From Nymphaea colorata (taxonomy: Eukaryota > Streptophyta > Magnoliopsida > Nymphaeales > Nymphaeaceae): a stretch of DNA of 64,000 nucleotides. Location of the stretch: assembly GCF_008831285.2 (NCBI RefSeq), contig NC_045143.1:17883655-17947654 (forward strand), in the 5' to 3' direction. A program made the position numbers and the translations under genes. Positions 1 through 12,016 of the stretch are shown piece after piece; positions within the stretch are counted from its first letter, which is position 1, and each line of letters starts with the position of its first letter. The notes beneath the pieces were generated by a model. That model was not told where the DNA came from, searched no databases, and saw only the letters and a list, made by a program, of their open reading frames with translations.

Positions 1-203
1 TGCGCGGCTTACTGCCCTCGAGCATCTCCTCATCCAGTACCTCTCTGACCCCATCCCTTCTTCCTTGGCCAACCTCGTGCACCTCAACTACCTAGGCCAA
101 CATTTCGGGTCCCATCAAGTTGGATCGGCTCAGTCACCAGCCTAACCGTTAATAGCCCGTCCTATCCTTGCTCACCAACCAGCCAAAGATCATGGCTATC
201 ATT
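1..203 (+). pseudogene. Leucine-rich-repeat (PGIP-like) gene fragment, truncated and frameshifted
   Basis: The frame starting at base 2 reads LTALEHLL, then DPIPSSLANLVHLNYL, matching the plant extracellular LRR spacing (LxxLxxL...GxIPxxLxxLxxLxxL). The repeat then continues in another frame as NISGPI around position 102, so a frameshift separates the two parts. The spacing is the same as LRRs 3-4 of the intact PGIP gene at 61662-62657 (LTGLTSLEI...GPIPRWLHRLPNLAFL). The fragment begins outside the window and is cut at about 204, where an Ogre-type LTR starts. The family (PGIP or another small LRR protein) is inferred from roughly 45 codons, so it could also come from an LRR receptor gene. 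Confidence 0.45.
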
Positions 204-2734
204 CGTTAATAACCCAAATTTTTTGAAAATCTATATTTAATATTTTTCAAACATTTTACAACAGCATTCAAGGAATTTCAACTTCAAAAACTTCAATTTC
301 ACTTAATTTTGATCATTTTTTCTTTTATTTGATTATCAACTATATTTGGCATTTATTTGGATCTAGTTGTAGACTTTGGACACAAAGCCCAATCCCAATT
401 TAGACTTATTTTACAATTCAAATTAGGATTCGGTCCAAAAACTCATATAAAAACCTAAAACAAATCCATAGGTCTAAATATGGATCCAAATCTCAGTTCA
501 AGGTCCAAAATAGGTCACTAGATCCAAATTCAGATCCAAACACCCACCCTAGATCCAAACCAGATCTAAGTTATAGCTCTAGATCCAAAATGAATCCATA
601 TCCAAATCCAAATTCTAAAACTAGATCCAATCAACAAAACATTAGATCAGACCTTGATCCAAATCTCAATTTTAGATTCATTTGATCCCAATTTGTGCCT
701 TTGATCCAATGTAGACCCAATCCAGGATCCAAAATCTAAATCCATATCCTTGTTTTGTTCCAAATTCTTAATCTAGATCCAAACTTAGATCCAATTCCAA
801 GTTTTTATCTCATCTAGTTATAAATCTGATACTCATATCCAAATCTGAATTTTAAATCCAAATTCATGATCCAAATCCAAATATATTATTTTTGAACCAT
901 TATAAACTCTTGATCTAGATCCAAATCCAAATCTTGAGACCTAGATCCATTTTTGGATCCAAATCCAAGTTAGAGATCATTCAAGGGCCCATGTATCGAG
1001 ACATTATGATTGTTTTCAAATACCAATAATTTCTAATACAAAATTTCCAAAATACCATTGGTTTTTTTGAAATATCAACTTATTTTTCAAAATCCCTTTC
1101 ATTTTCTAAAAATATCCTTGAATTTTTCAAAATGTCCTTATTTTTTTGTCAAAATACACTTTATGGGGCCCACAGCCGACTTGGCAGGCTGGCAAGGCTC
1201 GGTCTAGCCCTACTTGGCACAACCAGACATGGCCTTGGCCTGGCCAACCCCGGCCCTGGCCTACCGGCCCGTCAAACACGGCCATGGCTGGCCTGACTAG
1301 CCAATCCAGGCCCGAGCTAGCCTAGCCCGGCCAATCACAGCCTGCCACATCCCTGGCTGGCCAATCCCGGCCTAGGTGCGCTGGCCAAATGCAGCCTGTG
1401 CCCAGCAAAAATAGGCCTATGGCCGGCCAGCATGGCCTTTTTAAGCCTGCATTTGGGCCAGGCCTAGGCTAGGCGAACCTTGGATGGGCAGCCCCTTGGT
1501 GTGGTCAACTCTCCAATCAACCCATTTTTGGATGAATTTGACCCTTGTAGTATTTTTAAGTTATTTTTAAGTCAATAATGATTAATTTGATTTTGTAAAA
1601 AAAGACCACAATGCTCGTGAGCCTCCCTCCTCGATAAATACCTCGTCATTTCTCTCATTTATCCATCATCTTTTCAAGCCTTTGAGTCTTTTTTCCTCTT
1701 CTATATTTCTTTTTGTCCTCCTCTTTCTCTTATTCTTCTTTAATTTTTTTTGTTTGGCTCTCTTCATCATCAACTTCAAGCATCCATTTCCAACAAGAGG
1801 AGACCTTGGAGGAGCATGTGATGGACTCTTGAGTTGCATCCCCAACCTGTTGAAGCCTCTATAGCCACCTCTACACCAAATCTTTTTTTAATGGTATTTA
1901 TAACTTCTCTTTCTACCATTCTTGTCTCTTTTTTTCATAACAAGCCCATAATGGTCTATAGTCTCTTTTTCGTCCTTGAAGCTCTAAAAGCATGACCAAG
2001 GCAAACATTTTCCTCATTCTCTATTTTGATTAAGATCTTTTTCTCTCTTTTTTAACTTATCATTTTATCATTATAACTTGGTTCTCCATTTCTTTTCACT
2101 CTCTCATTTTGAATTCTCTGTATTTCAATTTAACTACTTTTTCTCTTATTCTTTACTCTTCTCTTTTTAATTTTAACATTTATTTCTCTCATTCTTAACT
2201 TTGTTCTATCATTTTAACTTATGTTTCTCATATTTCTCTCTCATTTTCGTTCTCCATCTTTCAAATCTCTCTCTCTCTCTCTCTTATCTTTATTTCTTTA
2301 ATATTTATTTTTATTTTTCTCTTTCTCTCTTTTAATTTCTCTCTAATTATTCTCACTCCCTCCATGTATATTTATCTTTTCAATTCTCTATTTATTAATC
2401 TCTCTATTTTGATGGCTTGATTACTTGTGGACATATATCACGATGCGATGTAAAAATTTGAGGTGGGTATTTTTCTATTTTCATTATTTTAAGGTTGGGA
2501 CATGTCCAACCCCCTAAACATGCTTGATATACATGTCAATTTGCATTGAGCATGTGTTTTCGATTTTTTCAAACTACAAATTTGTCTTTCATCTTTTTCC
2601 AAACATTCATTTCTTTCTAGCGTTCCTTTGGCCTACTTATATTTTCAATATACCCTTTAGTGACTTGCTAGATGAAATCTTACTCCTATTAACTTTCAAC
2701 AAATGTTTCTTTTCCGTTTCCCCATAGATGTATA
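204..2734 (+). repeat. Diverged Ogre/Tat-type LTR, + orientation, truncated on the right
   Basis: The segment follows, in reverse orientation, the layout of the LTRs at 36738-40085 and 51970-55003. It opens with a degenerate start (TTAATAACCCAAATTTTTT against TGTAATCACCCCAAATTTTT). A run of GATCCAAAT-rich degenerate repeats lies at about 430-990. A GC-rich block with many GGCC motifs lies at 1164-1500. A TATA-like GATAAATACCTC at 1633 corresponds to TATAAATACCTC of the Ogre LTR. The shared block AGGTTGGGACATGTCCAAC is at 2492-2510. CT-rich tracts fill 1670-2390, and short ORFs there are low-complexity. It ends at about 2735 where CACTA copy A begins. Whether it was a solo LTR or part of a full element cannot be told. 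Confidence 0.5.
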
Positions 2735-5700
2735 TTATGGTAGAAATAGTTTATTTCTTTCTTAAGCATATAGAACTTATGTAACTATGTATGCATGATC
2801 ACTTATGAAATTTACGAATACTCACAAGCACATCTCTAAGAAGCTTAAGTACAACAAGATTAAGTCCTAATGAGATGATAGTAAAATTAAGATAAAATTT
2901 TAAACTTACTTAAAATTCAAGAAAAGTAACCCTACAAATTCTAATATCTTATTGTTTCAAATATCAAATCTCATTTTTCAATATATTACTTTGATTTTCA
3001 TTTTTTTTTTGTATTAGGAGAACCGACTAAGAAAAGTAGTGGCCATTACATCTTTTTTTTCTTTGGTTTGTCCTTTTGGCCTTGCAAAGGGTTTTTTGTT
3101 ACCTTTTCTCTTTGTTGGAATATGCAGCGAAGACCACGGTCATTTTTCGGCAAGGTACTACACCTATGAACACACGAAAAGATTTTAACAATAGCAGTCC
3201 TTCTAGGCCGAAATCTGACAGCATATTGCTCTAGATGGTACTGCAACAAATATTTGAAGCAGTCAGATTGTTTTTGTGTCAATGATAAATAGCTCTGATG
3301 TGAAAAATGCATTGCAAACAGCATCATGAAGGTCTCGTCACTTGTTTAGCTTCGACAATTGTTACCCTGTCAGTGCTAGCAGCGACAATTTTGTATCCCA
3401 TCGATGATACAAGTGACAATTTTGTTTTGTACTGACGATAGTAGTGCACTTTTGTTCGGCATTGGAGCTTCAAAAGCTCCAATAAGCCCTACCACATTAG
3501 TAATAGTGTGAAGGACACTATTATTTGTGTCTTTGCTTAACAAAAACAACGACGATTGAGTAATATCGCTACTTCAATTTTGGTGAATTGTTTAGTATCG
3601 GTGAAATGTATTAGTGTGTGTGTGTGTATATATATAGAGAGAGAGTAACATAAACACAATTAGTTTTTATTATAAATATAAGATAGTCTACAGAAAGAAA
3701 AATTGCAACTTATTATATGATAGTTATATTATAAAAAAAGCCTAATTAGCAGTTGCATTGTGGAGAATTGTCTTAATTAAGTTGTGAAAATGCAAAACTA
3801 GCAGCTGCTGCATCTCATAACTTCTCAATGACAATAACCCTGGAATCCCAAGGAGCACTGTAATGACAACAACGTCTGTCGTGAAAGTTTTTTCATTATC
3901 AACAGCAACTGCAACTCCATGATAATTCCAAGAGATTTGGGTAAACCTATGATAAACATAAGAACCACATTCCAAACCATATATAATATGAAATGGTTGC
4001 ATGAAAAGAAGAATCCAGAAGAAATTTGAATTGAGAAACAAATATAATATAGGCAGCATCCATCCCCATTTGGGCAGTTACCAAGGCTACTTTGGTGGTT
4101 CTAGGTGCTGGGCCTCAATGATAAGGTCATCCTATAAAACTTTGTCATATGAAATCAATTCAAAGTTCAAACTTAAGTATGATTTTTTTATAGCACCAAT
4201 ATGTAGATCCACCATAATATTTTTTGCACAAAAGTTGTTTGGGTTACTGAAATATTAGAACTCTTATTGAGCTGCCAACTTAATTTAGTTGGACGACCTA
4301 TAACTTTTTCAGATCAAAAGTAGCATAAATATAAATTTGATTTTACAAAACGATTATTGAGCTGCATATCATATGAGACATCAAATCATATTTGGGATCT
4401 AAGACATCTTGTGCCTTGACCCACATGCCCTTGAATGTCTTAACAAAAAGAAAATGCCAGTCTTTCGCGCTTGTAGAAGTCGCTATCAAGATATTCTCTC
4501 AAATTAATGGGACAACTGGTATTAGCAAGAGGTTCAATGTCTCTATTGAATGTAGTTATGACTAGTGTAGGTCTCTATTGGCACAACTTGGTAAGTGCTC
4601 AGTGTCTACCTAGCCTTGTCTCTGAGAGAAAAAAAAGGAAGAGCTCTTCTCGAGTCCTTGACTGCCTGAGTCGTGGCACTTCACCAAATTAGAGAACAAA
4701 TTCACTACCATGATGGTTAGCACAACTAAGTAGCTAAAGATTGCAATGGCAGCTTGTAATCAAAATGCATAAATATGCACAAATGAAATTCAGGTGACAC
4801 AAACAATGTAAATTCCTCTTTATTATGCCAAGGACATCATCAGTGTGACAACAACAAACATTGCATACATACGTAGTACTGGTGGTGCTATACTTACTGT
4901 TTAGTTATGTCATGCTATAGTATACAACAAGTTAGCATATTCATACCCCAACAACAGATTGCTCCACAAAACCTTCTATTGCAATATTGATAGGAGAAAC
5001 CTCCTCTTGGGCAACTACTGTTCTTGCTATTAACAGCATCACTAAAATTATCTGTCAGCACCAAAAACAAAGGTTAATATAGTTAAAGATTGATAAATTT
5101 TAGTTTGTGATTGAGGGCTATCAACTTTTTTCTACAAGGGGTGTCACATTCCTCTAGTTACCTCCAACAAACATAAGAAGAAACAACACTTATGATGAAC
5201 AACACAAGCTAGAACCACAGTAGCCAAAAGTAGTGATTTTTAATTTAGAAAAAAAAAACAATGCCAACTTTATAATACAAAACTGAATTTGAACGACTTA
5301 TGAGCATGTGATCTAAATTATAAAGCAAAAGATAAACTTACATTCAAGTTAATATGAGCAGAGAAAGTTAATTTTGAGGTTGAATGTCCCATAGGATCTT
5401 CCTCCAAAAGCTTTTGAGGTAAAATGATGTAAAAGAAAAAACCATGGAAAAAAAAAGAATGCTCTCTTGGCTAATTGAAGGATATGGATAGAAAGAGGTA
5501 GGAAGAAAAGTGATCATGCACAAATGAATAAGACAATACTAAATTATCATACAAGAAAGAAAACAATCAGTTGTTTATGTACCAACAAATTAACCATGTA
5601 AGGTCAAACCAAAATGTATGACATAAAGCTTGAAATGACATAAAGCTTGAAATAAAAAAAGAAGTGTTGTTCCACTATGTCCTATGCTTCCACAATCACC

Positions 5701-5829
5701 CCCTTTCTCATTAGTTGATACATATCATGTGACCTACATGTAACATCAAAATCATTAATCTAACAAGTTTGGTACCAAGAAATTACGTTGTAAAACAATA
5801 TTAAAAGGTTGAAAACAGTTATTACCAGT

Positions 5830-6830
5830 TGGCTGCCGGTACAAATACCAAAGTAGGTTGTAATACGTTCATCTAATTCGGTTCACTTAGCAATGTGTTC
5901 CTCCAGTTGAGCAACCTCTGCTTCTAAGTTAACCACTTTGGCTTCCAATGCAGTATTTTATGCTATGAGTTCATCATAACTAGGTATTTTCCCATTAAAT
6001 ACAATAGAAGCTTTGACACCAATACCAAAGGTACAAATAAGTTCATTCTTATTAGCATCAATAGCTTGAAAATGGAAGTCATTGCATGCTGCATGGTCCA
6101 CATGTCCCTCTGAGAGCTAAGCTAATATATTGGTTATTTTGTCCTATAAATAGTGACAATCTCTAAGAATAGTAAATACTATAAAAAAGTACCCATATAA
6201 ATGTTAGTTTAATGCAAACATTCTTCTTATTTATGAAACCACAATTAAATTTTTAATGAATAAGTCTTACGATCATTACTGATGTTTCTATATAATGGTA
6301 GTAGACATGCTTGGAGGACCTAATCTTCACCCAAAATCAAGCACGAGATGGGTTTGTTTCACAAGCTACTTCTTGCAAGTCCATAAGGGCTTTCAAACAC
6401 GAAAGAAAACCACATGTACAAATCTCAAGGTATAATGTATGATAGAAGAGTTACCTGATCATCACTTACACGAGCAATGTTTTTTGTGCCCATGGGATGC
6501 AAATATTTGCTATTTGGTTGACTATCAGAATTTTGTGCACTAATAGCTTATATAACATAGTATAGTTGGTAATGTTTGAAGGAGAATAAAACAAAAAGTA
6601 TCAAACCGAACTATCGGTGTATCTACCTGCAATTTCTCCATGTCAAAGTACCTCATCAAAGCCTCCCAATCTCGAACATGAATATTATCGGGTTTATGCT
6701 TCATGCGCTCAGTGAATGTACCATATTTTTTATAGATCTCTTGCAACTTTGTTCGCCAATCTCTTTTTGCTCGTGCATATTGCTTTATTACCTAATGTCT
6801 TATATTGGCTTCAATGGTATAATATTCATA
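5830..6830 (-). pseudogene. CACTA second-ORF protein with Transposase_24 domain, decayed
   Basis: On the minus strand, 6790-6610 reads KQYARAKRDWRTKLQEIYKK, a short gap, then KPDNIHVRDWEALMRYF, the hallmark tryptophan-rich block of plant Ptta/En/Spm Transposase_24 proteins. The exon ends after EKLQ with a GTAGAT splice donor. Downstream, 5975-5890 encodes a heptad coiled coil (LEAKVVNLEAEVAQLEEHI), also usual for the C-terminus of these proteins. In-frame stops, for example inside the coil, and AT-rich introns show it is not functional. In En/Spm-like elements the second product binds subterminal repeats and assists excision; that role is family knowledge. Copies B and C lack the tryptophan-rich exon. 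Confidence 0.6.
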
Positions 6831-7484
6831 TAAACTACATACTTGGCAGATGGTTGTTAATTTAATTACTCATATTTATGTACACAAAACTTACTTTAAC
6901 ATGACCCTGTAATTGATCTTTTAGAAATATGGCAACTTTGTGAATGAGAAGTATGTTACTAGGGCTTTAGTGGGTCTCGAGCGATCGTGCCAATATATGA
7001 TCCCAGTTTTTTAGTTGTTTCCCCCAACATGTTGGCCACACGTATTTGTCCTTATATTCATCTTGCCGCTTGGAGCTCGATTGATGGTGCTAAGGCACAA
7101 TTACAATGCCGCTTGGAGCTCGATTGATGGTGCATCTAATGAATAACAAATTGAAATTAGTTAGCAGATTAACAAAAAAAATGAGGTTACATGTGTGAGA
7201 ATTGAGTACCTGAATCATAATCAAAGTCCTTTGTTTCATAATCACAAAATGCACGAACACGAACTTGCCTAATTGACATAGACACATTTAAAGATCATTA
7301 ATACATAATAAACAAAATATTTACAATCAAATAGATATTAAGGTATGACGAAGTTTCAATGAACACAGCTATTTTCGTAAGACATATATATACTATGAAC
7401 AAGTATGGACATTTATTTGATTTACCTTTATTACCAATTTTGTGTTCATTCTGCCCTAATGCTAGCGTAGTAGCTATAGTGCCA

Positions 7485-7995
7485 ATTGATGGTCATGGGA
7501 CATCCATTCTAATAAGTTGTAGATCAACATCATCTATGTTTGATTCAATCTATACTTGTGCATATAATTCAAGTACAAACTGCATGTCATTTATGTCACT
7601 TGTTTTCTCATTATCATCAACTCCAAGTTGTACAAGTACATCATACACATCTCTTGGCTTTTTCTCTTTAAAACAACAAGCCATTTTTAGCTTTATTGAA
7701 TTGTTGACATAAAAGATGAGTTCAACTGGGCTGGGAAAAATAAAATGGTTCCTCCTCTATGCATAAGTATTTGGTGTTTACCAGCATAAAATTATATTAA
7801 TCTATTTTAAAAACCTTTGCCATGACTTACAACATCATACGAATTACAATTAAAAATAACAAACTTGAAACATGGATGGTACTCAATCTCCAAAATGTGT
7901 CTGATGACACCATAGTAAATTACTTCACCAACAATTGGTTCTCTATCTCTTGCACTTGAGTAGCTTGAGGTTGTCGACTTCGATAGTGCACTACT
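7485..7995 (-). pseudogene. CACTA TNPD-type transposase, C-terminal exons (DUF4216 region)
   Basis: The exon at about 7990-7831 (minus) encodes GEVIYYGVIRHILEIEYH and continues FKFVIFNCNSYDV, the typical DUF4216 pattern that ends plant TNPD transposases. It stops at a canonical GTAAGT donor (7825-7830). The next exon starts after a CAG acceptor at about 7725 and encodes ELIFYVNNS, then KPRDVYDVLVQLG, the conserved last block of TNPD, followed by an acidic tail with an in-frame TAG. The catalytic Transposase_21 region is not present in this window. This is a relic of the mobilising gene of element A. Family assignment is by motif recognition only. Confidence 0.6.
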
Positions 7996-8399
7996 ATTTT
8001 GTGTTTTCCTTTGTTCTTCAATTGCACTTGTATGATATCTATAATAGTTTATGATGTACCCCTTATATCGCCTTGCAACAGCCTAAGGATATTGCGAGAG
8101 AAAAATAAGCTCCTCATTACTGCTTTCAACTAAATGTCCAACACATGTATCATGGATGTTTTATGCACATATATAATAGTTGTTGTTAAATTAGTGACTC
8201 ATTATTAATTTATATGCAAAACTGAAATATGCAATTAGCGTAACAAATATTTCATACACAGTCATAGAACCATGTAGTAAACTTGTGCTTGTATAGGCAC
8301 TCTATCTCACGAACAGTCTTCCTTTGATTATTCCTATGTACAACATGCATATGCTCTCTGCAAGACAAATTTACCTAAAATTGTAAGAATAATAATGAC

Positions 8400-8990
8400 A
8401 TTATACAATATGACTATTTTTTTTGTATATTTTAATGACAATACTCACTGAATGAAATAAAGCACAAATAGAATGGTTGAAGCAAATGAATGTGTGTATT
8501 TGCAGCAATATAGCATTATCTATTGTAACAACTTCATAAACTCTTAGAGGACGTCCCTTGTAGACTATGCTACATATGCTTGTCATAGTAGGTTCAACAT
8601 CTTCATTTTTGGGAGAAAGGAATAGGCGAGGTGCTGATGTGTTCAAGTGAAGGATATGGCAGTTCTAAATGAGGAAAAAGAAAGAAAATAAAAAGTAGTA
8701 TTGAGGAAAATTAACAGAAACAAAAAAAAAAAAAAAACTTCAAGTGTCTAATTCTATGTTTGTTCTTTCCCTTCAGAAAATAGGCAATGTTCCAATGTAT
8801 TAGTAGCTCTCTTTGCATCAGATACGGATGAATAGATAATGTCAACGTACTTTGTCAATTTGGTTAATTTTGACTTCTTTGTTTCTTTAATATTCAAATA
8901 ATGCTCGATTTTAGTATCCCTTATACGATTTAAACATGTTTTAGTGTCTGCAATTTCTCTTTGATATAAGTGTACGTGTTCCACCACAAT
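8400..8990 (-). pseudogene. Further upstream exons of the CACTA transposase gene, unassigned
   Basis: Two open stretches on the minus strand (8987-8754 and about 8646-8500) lie upstream of the TNPD C-terminal exons in the same direction. The first is charged and lysine-rich (KKSKLTKLTKYVDI). The second contains KNEDVEPTMTSICSIVYKGR. Both recur in copy C (58800-59160), so they belong to the transposon. I do not recognise a domain in either. They could be linker exons of TNPD or coding parts of the second gene. Introns between them are AT-rich. Confidence 0.3.
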
Positions 8991-9180
8991 GGCAGGCCAA
9001 TCAACTTGATAGGTGCAGTATACTTGATTTACGATAGGTGCAGTTAACTTATTATTTACTTTGTTTTACATGGATTCACGCAGTTACACTTACATTTTGT
9101 TGATTTTTTATGAGATTATGCTTGAGGTTACTGGGTCACACTCTGTTGGGTGTTTCTTTCTGTGGACTAGTTAGTTTCCA

Positions 9181-9597
9181 TTGTTGGGCTGGATAGATCG
9201 TTGTAAGGAATGCTATGTGGCCAGCCTTTGTTACAAACGAGATACATATGGATGGATAATGTCATTAGTAGGTGCCACGCTAATAAATAATTCTGATTAT
9301 TACCCCCCTGATGAAGATAACCTTCACCAGCCATTGCTGTGCAGGGGACCTCTTCTTGGTGGTTGGTACTCTATTCTGTGCAACAGTTCTATTGTTCTAT
9401 TGTATGGAGATATGAGGAGAAAAACAGTTATTGTTATTCTTGATACTTCAAATGTCTGGGGACAAACCCATTTTAAAACTTTAGTAGATAAAACAAAAAA
9501 TTATGATCCTTCTGGAAACCATACACAATTGGCAACCTATGCAATCTTCTTGGTCAATTTGTTTGGCGACAAACAAAAGAATAGATTGTCTTCTTGA
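9181..9597 (+). CDS. Hypothetical 138-codon ORF of unknown function
   Basis: The open frame has a non-repetitive amino-acid composition (segments such as KECYVASLCYKRDTYGWIM and DYYPPDEDNLHQPLL), unlike most chance ORFs in this AT-rich DNA. Its first codon is TTG, so it is probably an exon or gene fragment and not a complete gene. It has no signal peptide, obvious membrane segment or motif I recognise. It lies 157 bp upstream of another short plus-strand ORF with a P-loop-like motif. The two could be remnants of one captured gene inside a CACTA-type element ending at 11937. This may equally be a random ORF. Confidence 0.2.
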   Translation: MLGWIDRCKECYVASLCYKRDTYGWIMSLVGATLINNSDYYPPDEDNLHQPLLCRGPLLGGWYSILCNSSIVLLYGDMRRKTVIVILDTSNVWGQTHFKTLVDKTKNYDPSGNHTQLATYAIFLVNLFGDKQKNRLSS

Positions 9598-9753
9598 ATT
9601 ATAGGTACATCATAAATTCCATTTTGCTTGATTGATGTTCAAACAAACACAAGGCGTTTTTTATCTTTGTTCAAGGCAAGCAACTGCAGCATGGTGGTCT
9701 ATAGTTTTGTGAAAAAAATTATGCATTATGACTATACTGAGTAGGCTAGAAGT

Positions 9754-9981
9754 TTGGCTAAAGCTTCTCTTCCAATGGTTGTTGGGGCAAAAGCATTAAA
9801 GAGGATGTTGCTTTGCATAAGTGAAACTGGAATTGGCAAACACTACCTTGTTGAGAAACTATTTGCTGCTTTAGGAAATAACACTTTTTTTTGCGTCCAA
9901 GTTTCATGCAGCCTTAGACACTCAGTTTCTGAAAAGAGACACAATGAAGGTTGCTTTGTTTCTCAAATACTTACAGTCTAA
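9754..9981 (+). pseudogene. Possible P-loop protein exon fragment
   Basis: A 75-codon open frame contains ALKRMLLCISETGIGKHYLV, followed by EKLFAALGN. It resembles a Walker A loop of AAA-type ATPases (GETGxGKT), but the glycine that opens the motif is serine and the Thr/Ser after Lys is histidine, so it would not bind ATP normally. It has no credible start codon context and no continuing domain. It follows the 9181-9597 ORF on the same strand. Reading it as a decayed AAA-ATPase fragment is inference from a single motif. Confidence 0.2.
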
Positions 9982-11640
9982 GTGACACGGACACTATTTT
10001 TTGCCGCCATTCCCGCGTTGACACGACTCAGGTGTGGCTTCGACTCAGACCCACAATCGGTCAAGAAGAGTCGAGTGCGGTCATCTGCACCCGAGCATTT
10101 CTGTCCATTTTCAACATGCACCCAACTCGGGTTTTGCTGTCAACGCTTGTTGAGTCTATATGTGTCCTTATTTTTGTATTTGTTTTCTAATTATTTCATT
10201 ATAAGTATTGAAAAGGGGGTTAGGGCTTTGACTTAATTCAGTCGACCCTCCAATCCCTTTGGAGTTTGGCCTTCCTTGTGTGTGTGGAGAGACTTGATAG
10301 ACGATGATTTTCCGGCAGCCATCAGTGCGATGGCGACGAGACCAGTAGACTGTTTTCCAGTGGTGACCTTCAGCCCCTCTCTGGCACAAGGCAACAGACA
10401 TTCAGTCCTCTAGCAGCCAGTGTTTTTCTTTTATCAGTTTTCAGTCCTTCGGTGATTGGTGATTGTCGACAGTGACCTGAGACGGTTCGCTGTCTTCTAG
10501 TCCTCCGATGTCCAATCCTTCAACGTTCTTCATTGACTTTTATTATTCTATCAAGTATCAACTATCACCCTTTTATGTTCATTTTTTTCACTGTTGTCCA
10601 TTTTTTTTTCCAGTTTTTTTTTTTAACATGGGTGATGACTGATGAATAATTGTTTGCTCTCGCTGCAACCCTTTTTTTTATATTTACTGTGTGTTTTTCA
10701 GTTCTTATTTGTGATGTACCTTTTATCAGAATTTTATAATTATTTTCTGAAACATGTTACTGTTTTATTGCTGTTCTCATAGTATACGATATACAGTTCT
10801 GCTGTAACTTGTTGTTTTAACATTTTTTTTACACTTTTACTGCTGTTTCATGTTGTGGTATACATTATTGGCTATTGGTTATTATATGTTAATACATAAG
10901 TTATGTTACTTGTATTATAGGTGCAAAGGTGTTCTATTTTCCAAATGTTAATTTCAAGTTCTGATTTTGTATATACATGTTAGTATGTTATAATTATATT
11001 ACTAAGTTACAATAATATATGCTGTCCTAAACTTCTAATATGGTCGTATGCATTATGTTCTATACATTAATAACGTAAAGACTTGTTGAATTGTTGATTT
11101 GCAATTTCGAATTTCTTATTTGATAATTTTGTTGTTTATTGACAAATTAGCTCTCTATATATTTATATTTGTATAATAAATGGATAATAATAATAACAAA
11201 AAATATTTTTGCTACACCTCCCACCTAAATTTTTTGGGATGTGCTGTTCTGCACCCCCACCCGCATGGTTCTGATTGAAGCATACTAACTGTTAGAAAAA
11301 CTGCTCATTACATTTGCTTTTGGTATGCTTATGCACACGTGTTGAATTATCCAGTACCTGCTTGATGAGATTCTTCTTCTTCCCAATTTCTACTCATTAT
11401 GTGCTCTTGCTATTTTTCTAGACCTGGCGAGACTTGTTTCTTTTACTTTTCACGTTTCTCTTCTTTTATGACTTCAGTGTCGGGTTTGTATTATCTTCAT
11501 TTTACTCAATACTTAACTTGTCAATTGTTACTTTCCTCTTTTCTTGTATACTTTGAGCATTTTTAGGGTTGATTAGTGTCAATTACCTTATTTAAGTTTT
11601 GTGTATTGTAGTGTATTTTGGATAATTGGTAATGATATTG

Positions 11641-11937
11641 TTATTTGTTTTAAAGAATTCATTTTGTAACGCGGTGAGCGCGTTTCTAAAGATCAAGTTG
11701 CGTATTACAAAACACCTTCCGATAGACATGACCGGGCCTTTTGTAACGGGGATCCAGATAATTTGTAATGTTCTATTGTATATTACAGAATGCATCATTC
11801 AGTAAAGTTGTCACTTTTCGTTATCAAAGGAATTAGTCACATAAGTTTTGATAACACTGGGTAACGTTGAGGCCACGTTACGGAATGTCTTCAGTTAGGT
11901 GTTTAGAACGTTACTCAGGGTCAAATTTCTTGTAGTG
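11641..11937 (-). repeat. CACTA transposon terminus with subterminal repeats
   Basis: The segment ends with AAATTTCTTGTAGTG (11923-11937), the reverse complement of the canonical CACTACAAGAAA terminal inverted repeat of plant CACTA elements. Inward of it, GTAACG/CGTTAC motifs recur in both orientations (about 11667, 11736, 11861, 11876 and 11909), as expected for transposase-binding subterminal repeats. The element therefore extends leftwards from 11937. The matching left terminus (CACTACAAG...) was not found, so it is either lost or outside the readable homology. The 3-bp target duplication cannot be checked without it. Confidence 0.6.
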
Positions 11938-12016
11938 GTTTGAGATGGTTTAAGGAAAGTTATTCTCCTCTCTTCCTGGACGCAGCAGAGCTTTGCTGAA
12001 CCACATTAATGGCTGC

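Larger units (their letters stand above)
2735..8990 (-). mobile_element. CACTA (En/Spm) transposon remnant, copy A
   Basis: This is the longest of three related copies (B: 32235-35226; C: 58080-59162). The minus strand carries, in transcription order, C-terminal exons of a TNPD-type transposase (about 7995-7485) and a Transposase_24 protein (about 6830-5830), the gene order of plant CACTA elements. The non-coding 2735-5830 part is shared with copy B almost end to end. Copy A has extra blocks there: about 310 bp at 3310-3620 with repeated GACAATTTT motifs, and about 320 bp at 3900-4220. I cannot find a CACTA terminus at 2735 or 8990, and the catalytic N-terminal part of TNPD is absent, so this is a truncated, non-autonomous relic. 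Neither end is firmly placed. Confidence 0.6.
8991..11640. other. 2.6 kb without a recognisable gene
   Basis: AT-rich DNA between CACTA copy A and an isolated CACTA terminus. It holds two short plus-strand ORFs, listed separately. A less AT-rich stretch at 10000-10560 has a few short ORFs on both strands that resemble no family I know. At 10560-11640 there are only T-rich low-complexity runs. A cytosine-rich patch at 11215-11270 has no partner repeat that I can find. The block could be the body of a non-autonomous CACTA element ending at 11937, but no left terminus was found. Confidence 0.5.

Noticed and set aside
1682-1864. 60-codon ORF near the TATA-like site of the left LTR
   Set aside because: It starts at TTG and runs through CT-rich leader sequence of the LTR, with no family resemblance.
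3742-4059. 105-codon minus-strand ORF with hydrophobic stretches
   Set aside because: It begins without family resemblance, half of it is absent from CACTA copy B, and hydrophobicity follows from T-rich sequence.
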